Shown here: piece by piece, positions 23,900 through 35,464 of the stretch | How positions within the stretch are numbered: position 1 is the first letter of the stretch | Layout of the letters: every line of letters begins with the position of its first letter | Assembly: GCA_963966185.1 (NCBI GenBank) | Contig: CAWZYM010000320.1 | Location: 62,001 to 126,000 of the forward strand | Direction: 5' to 3' | DNA: 64,000 nucleotides | From: Rhabditoides inermis | Taxonomy: Eukaryota; Nematoda; Chromadorea; Rhabditida; Rhabditidae | Position numbers and translations under genes: made by a program | Notes under the pieces: model-generated | Told to the model about the DNA's origin: nothing | Seen by the model: the letters and a program-made list of their open reading frames with translations, nothing else | The model's database searches: none

Positions 23900-25926
23900 A
23901 TTTTATTACTAATTTATTAACTCACCACAGATCTGACACAGACTCTGTCCGAGTTCTGTGTGAAGTCTGTGACAGATTTGTGGGGGACAGATCTGTCACA
24001 GATGTTCTACAGATCTGCTACAGATCTGTCACAGATGATTTTTTTATGTCGAGTATTCACTTGTTTTTTTCTTTTAGCTGCCCTGATCCTACCGCCATCC
24101 GTGTGAACCAAAAATCACACCATTATCCAAGAACAGTCTGTCCTCATAACAAAGTCGTCTTCAAGTAACAAACATTGATATTGATAATACAATTTATTTT
24201 AGAACAATCTTTCAAAACAACAACAATATATCGAAGATATTTTCAATTGCCGTTTTCGCAGCTTTTCTTCTTCTACTTATTTCTTCTTCTTCCCTCTTTG
24301 CCTTGGCAGCTTCATTCACAAATCATTCACACAAAATAATACATTTCTGCTCACCTTTAGTGTTCCTGGTACAACCGCAGACGACATCATTACCAAGGCA
24401 GAGAATGGCTGTTCGTCTACAATGAGAGACTTACATGTAACGATTTAACACAGTCAACATAGATACAACATATGAGTGGAAAAAAAAGCTATAACAATAA
24501 GAAAAACATAAGAAAACACTTATAAAAACAAACATGGCAGTTGATAACGTTGCCAAAACCGGCTACGGTCATCGAAATCTTGAATGTTTTTGTTTCAAGA
24601 CCAATTTTAAAATAGAAATTCCGACTAATAAATTAGTTGCAAAATTTTATTACTAATTCATTAGTGCTAAATTAGTAGTAGGAATCCGCATTGATTCATT
24701 ACTAATGAATGAGTTATAAACTTTTATTACTAATAAATGAAACTGATCTATTACTATCAAATTTTCATTAGTAATAAGTTACTAATTTATTACCCGGCGT
24801 GAATATCCTAGTTTTAAAATATTTTTTGCACCAAAAAATAGTTGAGTCTGAACGCTTTATGGGTAAAAAGTGAGGTTACATCACAGCTGAGTGTCTAAAA
24901 CGTCTTGAATGACGGGAATTTTGAAATAAAATTACTAGGATATTCACGCCGGGTAATAAATTAGTAACTTATTACTAATGAAAATTTGATAGTAATAAAA
25001 CTCATTCATTAGTAATGAATCATTGCGGATTCCTACTACTAATTTAGCACTAATAAAATGGTAATAAAATTTTGCAACTAATTTAATAGTCTTAATTTCG
25101 ATTTTAAAATTGGTCTTGGAACGAAAACATTCAAGATTTTGATGACTGTAGCCGGTTTTGGCAACGTTATCAACTGCCATGTTTGTTTTTATAAGGTTTT
25201 CTTATGTTTTTTATAGCTTTTTTATATTTATTCACTTATACATTGTGAGTATCTATGTAGTTTGTATAATATCGTTACATGTGAGTCTCTCATTGTAGAC
25301 GAACAGCCATTCTCTGCCTTGGTGATGATGCCGTCTGCGGTTGTACCAGGAACACTAAAGGTAAGCAGAAATGTCTTGTTTTGTGTGAATGATTTGCGTA
25401 AAAGTCGTCGTAGTTTTGATACTCAACTTTATGTATTATGTATTATTCATTATGTGTACGATGTTGAACTTATCATTACAGATTTCGTGAGCGCGTGGCG
25501 TCTGCCGATTGAATGAAACTGCCAAGGCAAAGAGGGAAGAAGAAGAAAGAAGTAGAAGAAGAAAGGCTGCGAGATCGGCAATTCGATATTTTCGATATAT
25601 TGTTGTTTCATGTTGAAAGGTTGTTCCGAAATAAATCGTATTATCAATATCGATGTTTGTTACTTGAAGACGACTTTGTTATGAGGACGGACTGTTGTTG
25701 GATATTGGTGTAATTTTTGGTTTTCACGGATGGGGGTAGGATCAGGGCAGCTTAAAGAAGAAACGGGTAAATATTCGACTTGAAAAACCATCTGTGACAG
25801 ATCTGTAGCAGATCTGTAGAAAATCTGTGACAGATCTGCCCCCCACAGATCTGTCACAGACTCCACACAGATCTCGGACAGAGTCTGTGTCAGATCTGTG
25901 GTGAGTTAATAAATTAGTAATAAAAT
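23900..25926. mobile_element. 2 kb near-palindromic foldback element
   Basis: The left arm (23900-24813) and right arm (24934-25926) are long inverted repeats around a central spacer of about 120 bp. The ends read ATTTTATTACTAATTTATTA and its complement. Next to each end is a cluster of ACAGATCTGT-like palindromes (23935-24040 and 25795-25890), which look like subterminal protein-binding repeats. The innermost arm edge is CGGCGTGAATATCCTAG. The right arm has extra sequence near 25380-25500 and a splice-donor-like CTAAAGGTAAGC. Mirror frames encoding a similar Cys/Asp-rich peptide occur in both arms but are probably incidental. No transposase is seen. A non-autonomous foldback resembling the Tc4 style is the best fit. 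No clear target duplication was found. Confidence 0.75.
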
Positions 25927-25963
25927 ATTTTCGGAGATATAAATTCAATATAAATTCAATATA

Positions 25964-28900
25964 AGACTAGTGTTGTTCCATGTGCAAATTTTCTGCTGCT
26001 AAACGCGCGCTCAGTTCGGAATAAGTTGTATGATTTAGATATGCTATTGAATCAGGCTAAACCTATTGTTTTCGCGATAACCGAAAGTTGGTGCAATGTT
26101 GAAGATAATATGAGTAGTCTCTGTATGAATGGCCGCTATAACATGTATCGATCGGATCGCAAGACTCATGCTGGAGGCGTTTTAGTGCTCACTCACTCTT
26201 CCCTTTCTGTAAAACACATTTTATCCATGTCAATTGATAATCTTTGCGAATTAGTTTGCATCGACATTCTCTCCTCACATGTTTTTAAGATGTCTCGCCC
26301 ACTGCGATTGATTACTGCATATCGCACACCTGGCTCATCGCCACAAATCAAGCTAGCAGGAACAAAACTTATTCATGAAATTCAGTCACTTCTCCTACCT
26401 GATAGCCATAGTCACATAATTCAAGGAGATTTCAATGCGCCATCGGTCGACTGGAATTCGTTCCGGGCGACTGAGGCGTTTGATCGATCTTTGATGAACT
26501 TCGTCTCACTCCACTCCCTTTCTCAAATAGTTCGCCATGCGACGATGGTGAGACGAGTGGGGCGAAGGGCGCACACTCTCGACATCGTTCTCACTGATTC
26601 CATATCGCTTTTCCAATGTGTCCGTGTGATGCCGCGTTTTTCTGTCTGCGATCACTTGCCCGTTGAGTATCGGCTGCGACTCGGGGTGAGTGAAGCCGCT
26701 GGAGAGAGGCCGCGTTTCGCATATCGGAGGGCGAATTGGAATGAAATAAACAAAACCATTGCTCGTACTGATTGGACACTTGACTTTATAGGACTGACAT
26801 TAGAACAGGCTACCGCGCTTTTCAACCAGCGAATGCAACACCTCATCCACACTCACATTCCCGTTCTGCCCCCGTATAAAAATACTAACCTTCCAAGTCA
26901 TATTCTCAAACTGAAACGCGCAGCTCTTAAGTATTCGATTAGACAGCCTTCCAGCCGTGCTTCGGACAGAGCACAAAATAAACTACGAAAGGCGTTATTC
27001 TCTTGGAACTGCAAACGCGAGGCGAGATTAATCAATGGAGGCAACAAGCGCGCGCTATTTCGGGATGTACGCGCCAAACTGTTTCCTGGTGATGGTGTCG
27101 CCTCGCTCTCTCGTGAGGGTGAGTTGATTCACGGGTCGAGGGAGAAGGCGGAGCTGTTCGGAGAGTGCTTTGATGCGATCTTTTCGCAGCGAGGTCCTAT
27201 CCCTGCGGGTGCGCCCCTTCCTTGTGCTGTCAGTCAGCTCTCCACCATTGAGATTTCGTATGCACATGTACACAAAACTATTTCCAAACTAGCATCTAAA
27301 ATGAACACGAGCCCTGACAATATTTCGCATGCCTTTTTGAAAAAAACGGTTGATACGATTTCGGTCCCACTCTCTATTCTTTTTTCAATGTCTACTTCCG
27401 TATGCAATGTCCCTGAGATTTGGAAACTGGCGTATATAAAACCTCTTTATAAAAAGGGGGCTCGTGATGATCCACTCAACTACCGGCCTATCAGCCTTAT
27501 AAGTAGTGTTGCGAAAGTTCTGGAACGCATATGCGTCAAGCAAATTACGGAATTTCTTGAGAGGAATTCGCTTCTCACACCTAGGCAATTTGGTTTTCGC
27601 AAGAATAGATCCACAAACGCTCAACTTATTGAGTGTCATAGTCACTGGTTGAAACACCTATCTAATGGAATGGTTATCGATTGTATATACTTTGATTTCA
27701 AGAAGGCATTCGATACTATAAATCACAACTTGCTATACAAAAAGTTGCATTCGCTGGGAATTCGCGGTAACGTATTGGGATGGATTAAAAGTTTCTTGAC
27801 CGACCGTCGCCAACAAGTAATGGTCGGTGACGAGCTTTCCTCTCCACGGCTTGTCAACTGTGGTGTACCACAGGGGTCTTGCTTGGGACCCATACTGTTC
27901 AATGTATATATTAATGATATTATCTCTAATCTTCCCGACTATGTTGAGTGTGCGCTTTACGCCGATGATTTGAAAATTTCCTTCGCATTTGATGCGAATG
28001 ATCCTTCCGCCCAGCATAAATTTCAAGTGGCAATTGATTTAGTCGCATGGTGGTCCCTTCAGTGGGGTTTACAAATATCTACTCAGAAAACACAGATACT
28101 GCATATAGGACGTCGTAATCCCAGGCATGAGTATTCCGCACACGGCACAACTCTCGCCCCTGCAGATACTGTCAGGGATTTAGGCGTCTCTATCAGCAGT
28201 TCTCTTGTCTTTGACGATCACTATTCCAACATTGTTCAGAATACGCTTCACTCCATAAACGACTTTCTGCGCGTATATCGTACTCGCAATCTCACTGTTC
28301 TTAAAGTTGCATACGTAACCTATTTTCGGTGCAAACTTGAGTATTGTACAGAATTATGGAATCCTAAAGATGTGGGGTCGGTGAATCTGATTGAGTCGGT
28401 ACAGAGACATTTTACGCGCCGAATATGTCACCGTGCCGGCTTTTTCTCGCTCACTTATCCCCAACGCCTCCAGCTATTAGATTAGGGATGTCAAGTGGGC
28501 GGAGCTTTGATGGCACAAATATGCGGCATCTTCCCGCGCCAAACGAAATACACCATTCGACGCGCCGTAAAAAGTTGTATCTAGTAGTGCCTTCCTTTTG
28601 GCGCTGGACCGTGTCATAACCTATTATTTTTGACAAAAATTGATTTGATCCTATGAAAATGACGTCAAAAAGGGGCGTGGCTTAGCCTTTCTCTGTGAAG
28701 TTGTGTGCCGCGCGCGCCCTCAAACCGCGCGCTTTCGATGCGCGTAACGCGGAAATGAAAGAAAACAACTAATTAAAATGATACTTTTTCAAAACTACAT
28801 ATAATTTACTTCATTTTGATATACAGTAAGCACATATCCGTAACACTTGAAAATTCCCCTTGACATCCCTATATTAGATCTCCAAACGCTCGAAGAGCGA

Positions 28901-29185
28901 CGCTTAATAAACGATATTGCGTATATTCATAAGGTTATGACTAATCGCACTAGTCTAGAGTATTCTGGCCTCTTCAACATTGTACCTTCCCGGTCTCGTG
29001 TTTCTCATGGGTGGCGCCTGATTCCTTGCTTTGACACAACTTTAAAGAGCAGCACGTTTTTCAGTAGGGTTGTTACACTATGGAACACACTCCCCAACAA
29101 CATCATTTTATCTGCGAAACATCAAACAGTGAAATCGTACCTCCTAGATAACCCCCATTTGTTCCCTCCGTCCAAAATTAGATGA
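25964..29185 (+). pseudogene. LINE ORF2: endonuclease + reverse transcriptase, split by a MITE
   Basis: The frame is already open before the first Met at 26026 (LLLNARSVRNKLYDLDM), so the start is lost or alternative. Endonuclease motifs: AITESW, then QGDFNAP near residue 132 and VCDHLPVEY near 207, counted from 26026. Reverse-transcriptase motifs: NYRPISL, FDFKKAFD, GVPQGSCLGPILFN and the catalytic LYADDLKIS near residue 644. Up to 28482 the frame is unbroken (819 residues). The first three bases of an inserted MITE supply a stop. The C-terminal part resumes in the same protein sense at 28880-29185 (LQTLEERRLINDIAYIHKVM and onward). Otherwise there are no frameshifts, so the copy is young. 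The protein would nick target DNA and copy LINE RNA. Confidence 0.9.
28483..28871. mobile_element. hAT-like MITE inserted in the LINE ORF
   Basis: A 389 bp element with perfect 13 bp terminal inverted repeats, TAGGGATGTCAAG at 28483-28495 and its complement at 28859-28871. It is flanked by an 8 bp direct repeat TATTAGAT (28475-28482 and 28872-28879). An 8 bp duplication with TAGGG-type ends is diagnostic of the hAT superfamily. There is no coding capacity. It adds a stop codon to the LINE reverse-transcriptase frame. Confidence 0.93.
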
Positions 29186-29349
29186 GTGCTCATTTGGGAA
29201 CCTGTGTTATCTGTTTTATCCTATTTTTGCGTTTATTTATTTTCCAATGCCGTATTAACCTAATTATGTGTTTGTCCTGTCCTGGTTTCATATATATAGT
29301 ATACGCGGTAATAAGTATTATTATTATTATTATAAGATATAAATTCAGT

Positions 29350-30415
29350 TTCTAGCATAAACTGAAGTCGTAGAAGCCGATGTGATATCCCTATGTGATA
29401 CGCATCTCGAATTCAATAGTTATAGCTAGAATTTGTAAATCGCGCCAATTCAACATTCAAAATTTTTCCGATTGCGGATCAATAAAGTTGTAACTTTAAA
29501 AATAACATGTTGAACGGACACGTTATCACATCGTATCGTTGAAAAACACAAAGTGAACATCGAAGACACGAAGTCACGAAGATAAATAAATACACAGACA
29601 CAGATGACAGCTTCTGCGGCATAACATTTCTGCTTTTCTCTAAACTCTAAACTTCTGAAAGAAATGAAAGGGAAGTTGAAGGCAGATCAAATACTCAGTC
29701 TGAACGATGTACAGCTCTGCGAAGATTTATTGTTTTGTACAGAACGAAGGTTCCTGCATATTGAAATGAAATAGTGTTTCGTGGTACAATATTTTGCAAC
29801 AATCAATGTTACACGTCGTTTGGAGTTTCCGCCTGCTTCTTGTTTGTTTGTTTGTGTTATTTGAGACAGACAGAGATGAACGCACCTGATAGTGTCGTTT
29901 TATGAAGAGAGCGAGCGAATTCGAACGGAACAGGAACGTGTGACAGGATGAAATTATATTAGGAGTGAGTTACGGAAATCAATTGCGAAAATGGTGCGAA
30001 ATCGAACAAATATCGTCGTTTGCATGCCTAATGAAGTGGGCGGGGCCAAGGGGACGATGAAAGGAATGACGACGAGAGGAGAGGGTAGTCAGTCTATGCG
30101 GTGGCGGCCGCTCTGAAAGGTCGGATACTGCTGCCGGAGCCGCTGCCGGAGCTGCTGTCGTCGCCGCCGGGTCGGGAGCTGGATCGGGAGCTGGAGCCGG
30201 GTCTGGAGCCGGGTCGGAGGCCGCCGCCCGCCCTGGAAGAGCCGCCGTGTTGAGCAGCGAGGTGGGGAGGTCTCTTTCTCTATCTCTATCTCTCTATCTC
30301 TCTCTATCTCTCTATCTCTCTCTTTCTCTATCTCTCTCTATCTCTCTCTTTCTTCTCTCTTCTTCTGTTGATTTACTATTCTGTTGATCATCGATTGATA
30401 ATCGATTGATAATGA
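29350..30415. other. Intergenic stretch with a GC-rich Ala/Gly-encoding repeat
   Basis: Mostly featureless. At about 30115-30258, GGAGCCGGGTC-type repeats keep an open frame encoding an Ala/Gly/Ser-rich stretch that ends at a donor-like GAG|GTGGGG. It is followed by a (CTAT)n/(CT)n tract. It could be an exon of an unmodelled gene, but no start codon is in frame and no partner exon was found. Confidence 0.3.
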
Positions 30416-30742
30416 GTAATGTGCGGCGGAGGACACTAACTGGACTGGTACTCGATTCTGCTACTATCTACATCTACGGCATTGAGACTGGAGAGGAATC
30501 CTCGAAGACGATGACACTCTCGGAGACGTCTCTTCGCGATCGATCGTTGAAGCCCGAATCTTCCGCCGCCGAGATCGAAACTTCCCCAGAAGCCGCAAGC
30601 AGGGGATGACAAGCATCACCAACAACACGTACGCATCTACGGAACAACCGAAATCCGTGTTGTTGGAACTCGCAGTAGGCATTGTATTACTGTATTTTAC
30701 CGTATCCCACCGTAATTTACGTAATCGATATTGTGTGCTACT
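30416..30742. repeat. 330 bp repeat unit, copy 1 (see 46598-46925)
   Basis: Closely similar, in inverted orientation, to 46598-46925. The match runs from GTGCGGCGGAGGACA to CGATATTGTGTGCTAC. Both strands are open in both copies. The minus-strand frame (30682-30464) encodes 72 residues with a hydrophobic stretch AYVLLVMLVIPCLRLLGKF. The plus-strand frame encodes about 65 residues (ATIYIYGIETGEESSKTM). The two copies differ by a whole-codon indel and scattered substitutions. No terminal inverted repeats or target duplications were found. It may be a mobile unit or a duplicated gene piece. Confidence 0.6.
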
Positions 30743-31027
30743 TGATTCGAGATAAATATTATGATTATAATGAGTAATGACGTCACTGTTACAGGCCTAT
30801 CAGCTCAGGATCTGTCTCTCTGCCAGGAGGCCGCCGACCTCTCTTGGATATTCGGGGACCAGCAAGGATAAGATGTGGGTCGGGAGTACTGTAGATTACA
30901 GTACTTTGGAACCGACTGACTTGATCGATTTCGGGGGTGGGAGTGATTGGGAGACGGCTCTAGTTTGGCGAGAGTTGTCCTCTTTCTCTCTTTCCACTGA
31001 ATCGTTCTATTTTCACGCACTACCCCA

Positions 31028-31758
31028 ATGCCCCTTTCTATAGATCGAATATCGATTAATAGGTACACTTATCCCAATGTTCGTGATTCACTCCTAATCA
31101 GTTCAGCCTGTCACGCGTTCCTGTCCCGTTCGGTGTTCGGTGCGTTCTGTCTGTCTGTCTGTCTGTCTAATATCTGTTTCTTAAACCATAATAATCCGGT
31201 TATTTATGTCCGTCGTCTCCTCTGGCACTCCTCTCGTGGACAGACTCACAAGACGGACACAAACTGGAGCCGGCTCGGAATTGCTGCACCCGGTGCCTAA
31301 TGTGTTCGAAACCCATGTGTTCGATTGTGTGATGATAAAATATTCGTACCTGTTGTTTCGAGTTTGTTTGAAATGTTGAAGTAGTCGAATTAGAAGTGGA
31401 TTGTTTACGTTGAATTGTGGAAAAGTTTGGGTGGATGATAGATATCGTTAAAATTCGCTGGGCTATGTGAAGTAGTGTCATTGTCTTCCTTCGACCCGCA
31501 GAAAAATCTCTTTGACTCGGGGGATACCTTTACCTCTACTTATGGTCGGAAAGACACCGCACAAGGTAACACCAGCTGTGGCTATGTGGCATGTCGCACT
31601 TTGAACTTTCGATCTTGAATGTCTGGATTTCTGGAAAGCAGTCATTTGTTGCTCTTCTTTCGCCATGGGTGGGCTGATGTCGTGTATCGGCGCGCGAGAG
31701 GTATGCATGAGGAATTGAAGGAGGATAGAAGCTCCTCTTTCAGCCGGCCCCGGCTCGC
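31028..31758. other. Intergenic region upstream of the zinc-finger gene
   Basis: Contains a short (GTCT)n repeat at about 31146-31168. No gene supported. A CTCTTTCAG acceptor-like site at about 31733-31742 lies just 5' of the zinc-finger start codon and may be its trans-splice site. Confidence 0.4.
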
Positions 31759-32278
31759 ATGGATGCCGGTGGCGTGGTCATAAAGCAGAAATTCTTGACG
31801 TTCGGTCCGCGCCAGAAAAGACCCGTGAAGACTGGCAAGAAGGGATACATGTGTCAGATGTGCAACGGGGTGCGTTCGCCATTATCGAGTAGTATCGTTT
31901 AGCACTGGTTTTGCGGCGGACAACTACTATGTTTATTTGTTTGCAGCGTGAAGTGACGGAGCGAAGGAAGCACGCGTGGGGGCACGTCTCCAAGAAGAGG
32001 TTCGCCTGTAACCAGCGCAAGCGGGGCTTCCCGGCGCTGCCCTGCCCATTCACAACCATCCGTGAGTAGGGGGCGGAAGCTAAAGGGGAGGAGCCTGTGA
32101 GATAACCCTTGTCTTGCTTGCAGAGCCGGGCGTGGTGCAGAAACATCTGCAAGGTCGCCACCGCCTGAGCGCCTCAGACGCGGCCGCCCAGCACATCCCC
32201 GACCACAACGACGTGCCGGCGCTGCGGGCCGAGTTCGAACAAGTCTTCAAGCGCTGCTTCCCTCAAGACGACGTTTGA
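31759..32278 (+). CDS. Small zinc-finger-like protein (copy A)
   Basis: Three exons, 31759-31869, 31947-32061 and 32124-32278, join to 381 nt, 126 aa. After a basic N-terminus (QKFLTFGPRQKRPVKTGKKG) there is CQMC followed by a His pair (HAWGH), giving C-x2-C-x10-H-x3-H, a short C2H2 finger. A second, atypical finger-like part has Cys at FACNQ and LPCPF and His at QKHLQGRH. The C-terminal part is helical (SDAAAQHIPDHNDVPALRAEFEQVFKRCFP). The structure suggests a nucleic-acid or protein-binding role. I do not recognise a named family. Start chosen as the only in-frame Met after a CTTTCAG acceptor. A tandem copy with a stop codon lies at 35.5-36.0 kb. In copy A the expected second Cys of finger two is replaced (CNQRKR), whereas the broken copy keeps CNQPIC. 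Confidence 0.7.
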
Positions 32279-32696
32279 GGTGCGTGCTGCACACTCATTG
32301 AATGTTCCTTTGGCGTTTTCTTCATCAGTTTGTGAGCATTCGATGATGTGATAACCGTTATGATGTGTTGCCTTTATAACTACTGTCTTTTTTGTGATTT
32401 TCTCGCCAAATATGTCTTTCTCGATTTCTCCTTGATAGTGGGTTCCCGATTGGTGACATTCTCAATAAATATCGTTCAAAAATCACTTTGCTAGAAACAT
32501 GTTGTTTCAAATTTTGTTCGGTATCTCGTGTCGCATGATATTCAGTACGAATTGGAGGACGTATACTTATCCATATCTACTCGAACTTGCGAATGTTTTT
32601 TTTCCAGTTTTCGTATTTTCGACGAGTAAAATGCCAGCGCCGACAGAGGATTTGTCCATGGGAACTGTTATTAAGGACTACAAGACTACGGTATTT

Positions 32697-32702
32697 TCTC
32701 TT

Positions 32703-32773
<71 letters not shown>

Positions 32774-32880
32774 TTCTCTCTATCTTTCTCTCTCTCTCTC
32801 CCCCTCCCCCTCTCTCTCCCTCTCTCTCTCCCTCTCTCACTCTCTCTCTCTCTCTCTTTTTCTCTCTATCTCTCTCTCTT

Positions 32881-32916
<36 letters not shown>

Positions 32917-32985
32917 CCTTCTCTTTTTCTCTCTCTTTCCCCCCCTCTCTCTCCCTCTCTCCCCCCCCCTCTCCCCCTCTCTCGG
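32697..32985. repeat. Long CT-rich microsatellite
   Basis: About 290 bp of CT, CTTT and C-rich blocks inside the first intron of the kinase-like gene. A second tract of the same type lies at 33810-34086. Translated ORFs here are only Ser-Leu repeats. Just after the first tract, at about 32995-33090, there are three imperfect runs of a GGAATNTNCCCCCAC-like sequence. Confidence 0.9.
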
Positions 32986-33809
32986 GGGTAGGAATTTCCC
33001 CCCACTTTTCATGCATGCTACAAAAAGGAATATCCCCCCACCTGATGTTCAAAAAAGGAAATTTGCCCCACTTTGAAGTGGGGGTACTTTCCTTATATTG
33101 TTGATCAAAAAGTTTTGACAAAACACTTTCTGATAATCTGAACTATCATAGACGGGTAGACGTTGGTTTATACATAAGGAAGAAGAGATTGGAAGAAAAA
33201 TTTAGCTGCGTTTTTACTGAACTTCATAACGTTGTGCAGAGATCGCAAATAGGCCAGGCTTGGTGTAGTCGTCGATAGATTAGACATAGTTTCACCGATA
33301 CGGACATGAGCATGAACATTGATAAAAAAAGTTTTGGCACTGATTTCATTCACACCGCAAGTTTGTCTCCGGAATGTATTGTGACACGGCATTGCTCCAG
33401 TGGCAGTGCTGCCCGAACTGGGAATTAGAAGTAGCCTTAAGAGTACTACTTGTATACCCATTTTGCATTTATATAACAACTACTTAGTTCGAAACTTGTT
33501 TCAGTATTATGTCATTAGAACACGGAATTCAAGTAAGATCTTCAAAAACCACCCCTATATGCACGAAACTAACTCTTACGTATGCCACTTTTGTTATAAA
33601 ATCGTTAAATTCCTACGTGCGCAAAATCATTGTAAACCCGGTGCAGATTTGACTCCGCGAGCACAGATATGCAGTAAGTGGATGGCTCACCAAGCGCGAG
33701 TGTCTTCGAAACAGTGGGGCAATTTTCTCTTTCAAACTTTTACAAAACGCGCATTCACCTTTCCAACTTTTCACGGGTCACATGGAAAAGTGGGGGGAAA
33801 TGCCTACCC

Positions 33810-34052
33810 TCTCTCTCTCTCTCTCTTCCCCCTCTCTCTCCCTCTCTCTCTTTCTCTCTCTCTCTCTTTCTCTTTCTCTTTCTTTCTCTCTCTCTCCCTC
33901 TCTCTCTCCCTCTCTCCCCCCCCCCTCTCTCTCCCTCTCTCCCCCCCCCCTCTCTCTCTCTCTCTTCCTCCTCTCTCTCCCTCTCTCTCTTTCTCTCTCT
34001 CTTTCTCTTTCTCTTTCTTTCTCTCTCTCTCCCTCTCTCTCTCTCCCTCTCT

Positions 34053-34084
<32 letters not shown>

Positions 34085-34086
34085 TC
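33810..34086. repeat. Second long CT-rich microsatellite
   Basis: Tracts of CT with CCCCCCCC islands, ending 16 bp before the acceptor of the kinase glycine-loop exon. They form a very long polypyrimidine tract. Confidence 0.9.
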
Positions 34087-34962
34087 AGCCCGCTTTTTCC
34101 AGGCCGTGCTCGGCAAGGAGGGATTCGGTGTTGTTTATGAGGCGGTCCATACCACCACCAATGCTCTGGTCGCCATCAAGGTGAGGGGCGGAGCCTCAGG
34201 GATCCTGGTTTTGACTTTCGTTCAGCCATACGTGTACTTGCGACATCCTGTTCACGTGGTTGTTATATAATTTCGTTATTGTTCTGTCTGTCATGTTCTA
34301 TGGCTGCGATTTGAAACGGAGCCGATGTTGCGAGACGGAAAGCCGGCCAAGAATCTCATCATGGAGAAGTGCGTTCTCATGGCGGCTGCCAACCTACCGC
34401 ACATCCCCGTTTTCTACTCCGCCGGAACCTACGTCAGTCACTCCGTCCCTCCCTCTTTAGATATCTCTCTCTCTCCCCTTTCTCTCTTCTCTCTCCCTTC
34501 ACTCAGTGGTGCGATAACCACTTGGGTTATCCCACCGCTTGTTAAAACGAATTATCCTCATGCATATTCACTATGTCGCTTTATGACACATGATTTACTA
34601 AATGTATTATTATTATTGAAAAGTCAGAGCAATGCACATTATAGAAAAAAAAACGCAAGAGCAATATGCTTGTTAGGAAAATGGAAAAGGAAAATGCGAG
34701 CGAAAATTATCAATCAATGAGGAATATTATAAAAAGAAAGGAAAAGTACACAATACGTAACCAAGACATAACTACATAGTGAGTGACACAGTTAATAGTA
34801 GAAAGAGGGGTTTACCCTGTTTCGGCCCATTACCCTGCATCGTTACCCTGCAATCAATCATTTATCCAGAATCGTTATGTCCATCGCTATGTGACTATAG
34901 AACAAGTGCATACGGTAGGGCTGAGCGCTGGGAGAAACACTGCTTAGCAACGGCAACGGGAG

Positions 34963-35415
34963 GGAGAGAGATAATGGGGAGAGAGGGTGGATGAAGAGAG
35001 AGGAGGGGGAAGGAGAGAGAAAGAGAGAGGGAGGGAGAGAGATAGAGAGAGCGGGACGGAGAAAGATGAGAGGAAAAGATAAAAGAGGAAGAGAGAAGAG
35101 AGGGAGAGAGATGATGTAGAGAGAGGAGGGGGAGAGAGAGAGAAATGGAAAGGGAGATATAGAGAGAGGAAGGAGAGAAAAAGGAGAAGGAGAGAGAAAA
35201 GAGGAAGAGGGGAGGGAGAGAGACAGGGAGGATGGAGAGAGACAGAGAGGAGAGGAAGGGAGGGAGAGGGAGATATAGAGAGAGGGAGGAGGGAGAAAGA
35301 TAAGAGGAAAAGAGAAGAGGGGAAAAGAGATGATGGGGAGAGAGGGAGAAAGAGATGGGGGAAGAGAAAGAGGAGAAGAAGAGCGAGAGGATAGAGAGAG
35401 GGGAGAAGCAAGGGT
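34963..35415. repeat. Purine-only (GA/GGA/AGG) low-complexity tract
   Basis: About 450 bp of almost uninterrupted purines on the plus strand, with local (GGGAGA) and (GAAGAG) patterns. It separates the two copies of the tandem duplication. It has triplex (H-DNA) potential by composition. The long ORFs on either strand are artefacts of composition. Confidence 0.9.
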
Positions 35416-35464
35416 AAAGGAGTTTGGCAAATGAGGGAGAGCGACTGCGAAGAAGTTATGGCCA

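Larger units (their letters stand above)
25948..29334 (+). mobile_element. Non-LTR retrotransposon (CR1/Jockey-type LINE), 5'-truncated
   Basis: Bounded by a 13 bp direct repeat, AGATATAAATTCA, at 25935-25947 and 29335-29347, which is a target-site duplication. The 3' end is a short (ATT)n tail ending TATTATTATAA. The 5' end starts inside or just before the endonuclease, so ORF1 is missing. The element lies 9 bp right of the large palindrome. It is split near its 3' end by a hAT-like MITE. Confidence 0.9.
32631..34432 (+). pseudogene. CK1/TTBK-like kinase, N-terminal part only (copy A)
   Basis: Three exons are visible. 32631-32690 encodes MPAPTEDLSMGTVIKDYKTT. 34103-34180 encodes the glycine-rich loop and catalytic-lysine strand (VLGKEGFGVVYEAVHTTTNA, then VAIK). 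34322-34432 encodes the helix C region (MLRDGKPAKNLIMEKCVLMA, then IPVFYSAGTY). All are in phase. This matches the start of the CK1/tau-tubulin kinase group, greatly expanded in nematodes. No catalytic loop (HRD), DFG or C-lobe follows before the duplicated block begins at 35.5 kb. It is therefore a truncated gene, or one with its 3' half replaced by the purine-rich tract at 34.96-35.4 kb. The large first intron is mostly CT repeat. Confidence 0.6.

Noticed and set aside
23881..24168. Small ORFs (CDRFVGDRSVTDVLQICYR type) in both arms of the palindrome as a real gene pair
   Set aside because: They come from the ACAGATCTGT repeats, lie in mirror positions, and have no splice or family support.
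32577..33121. Long ORFs of Ser-Leu or Arg-Glu repeats at 32.5-33.1 kb, 33.4-34.3 kb and 34.86-35.47 kb
   Set aside because: They are translations of CT/GA microsatellites, open in several frames by composition only.
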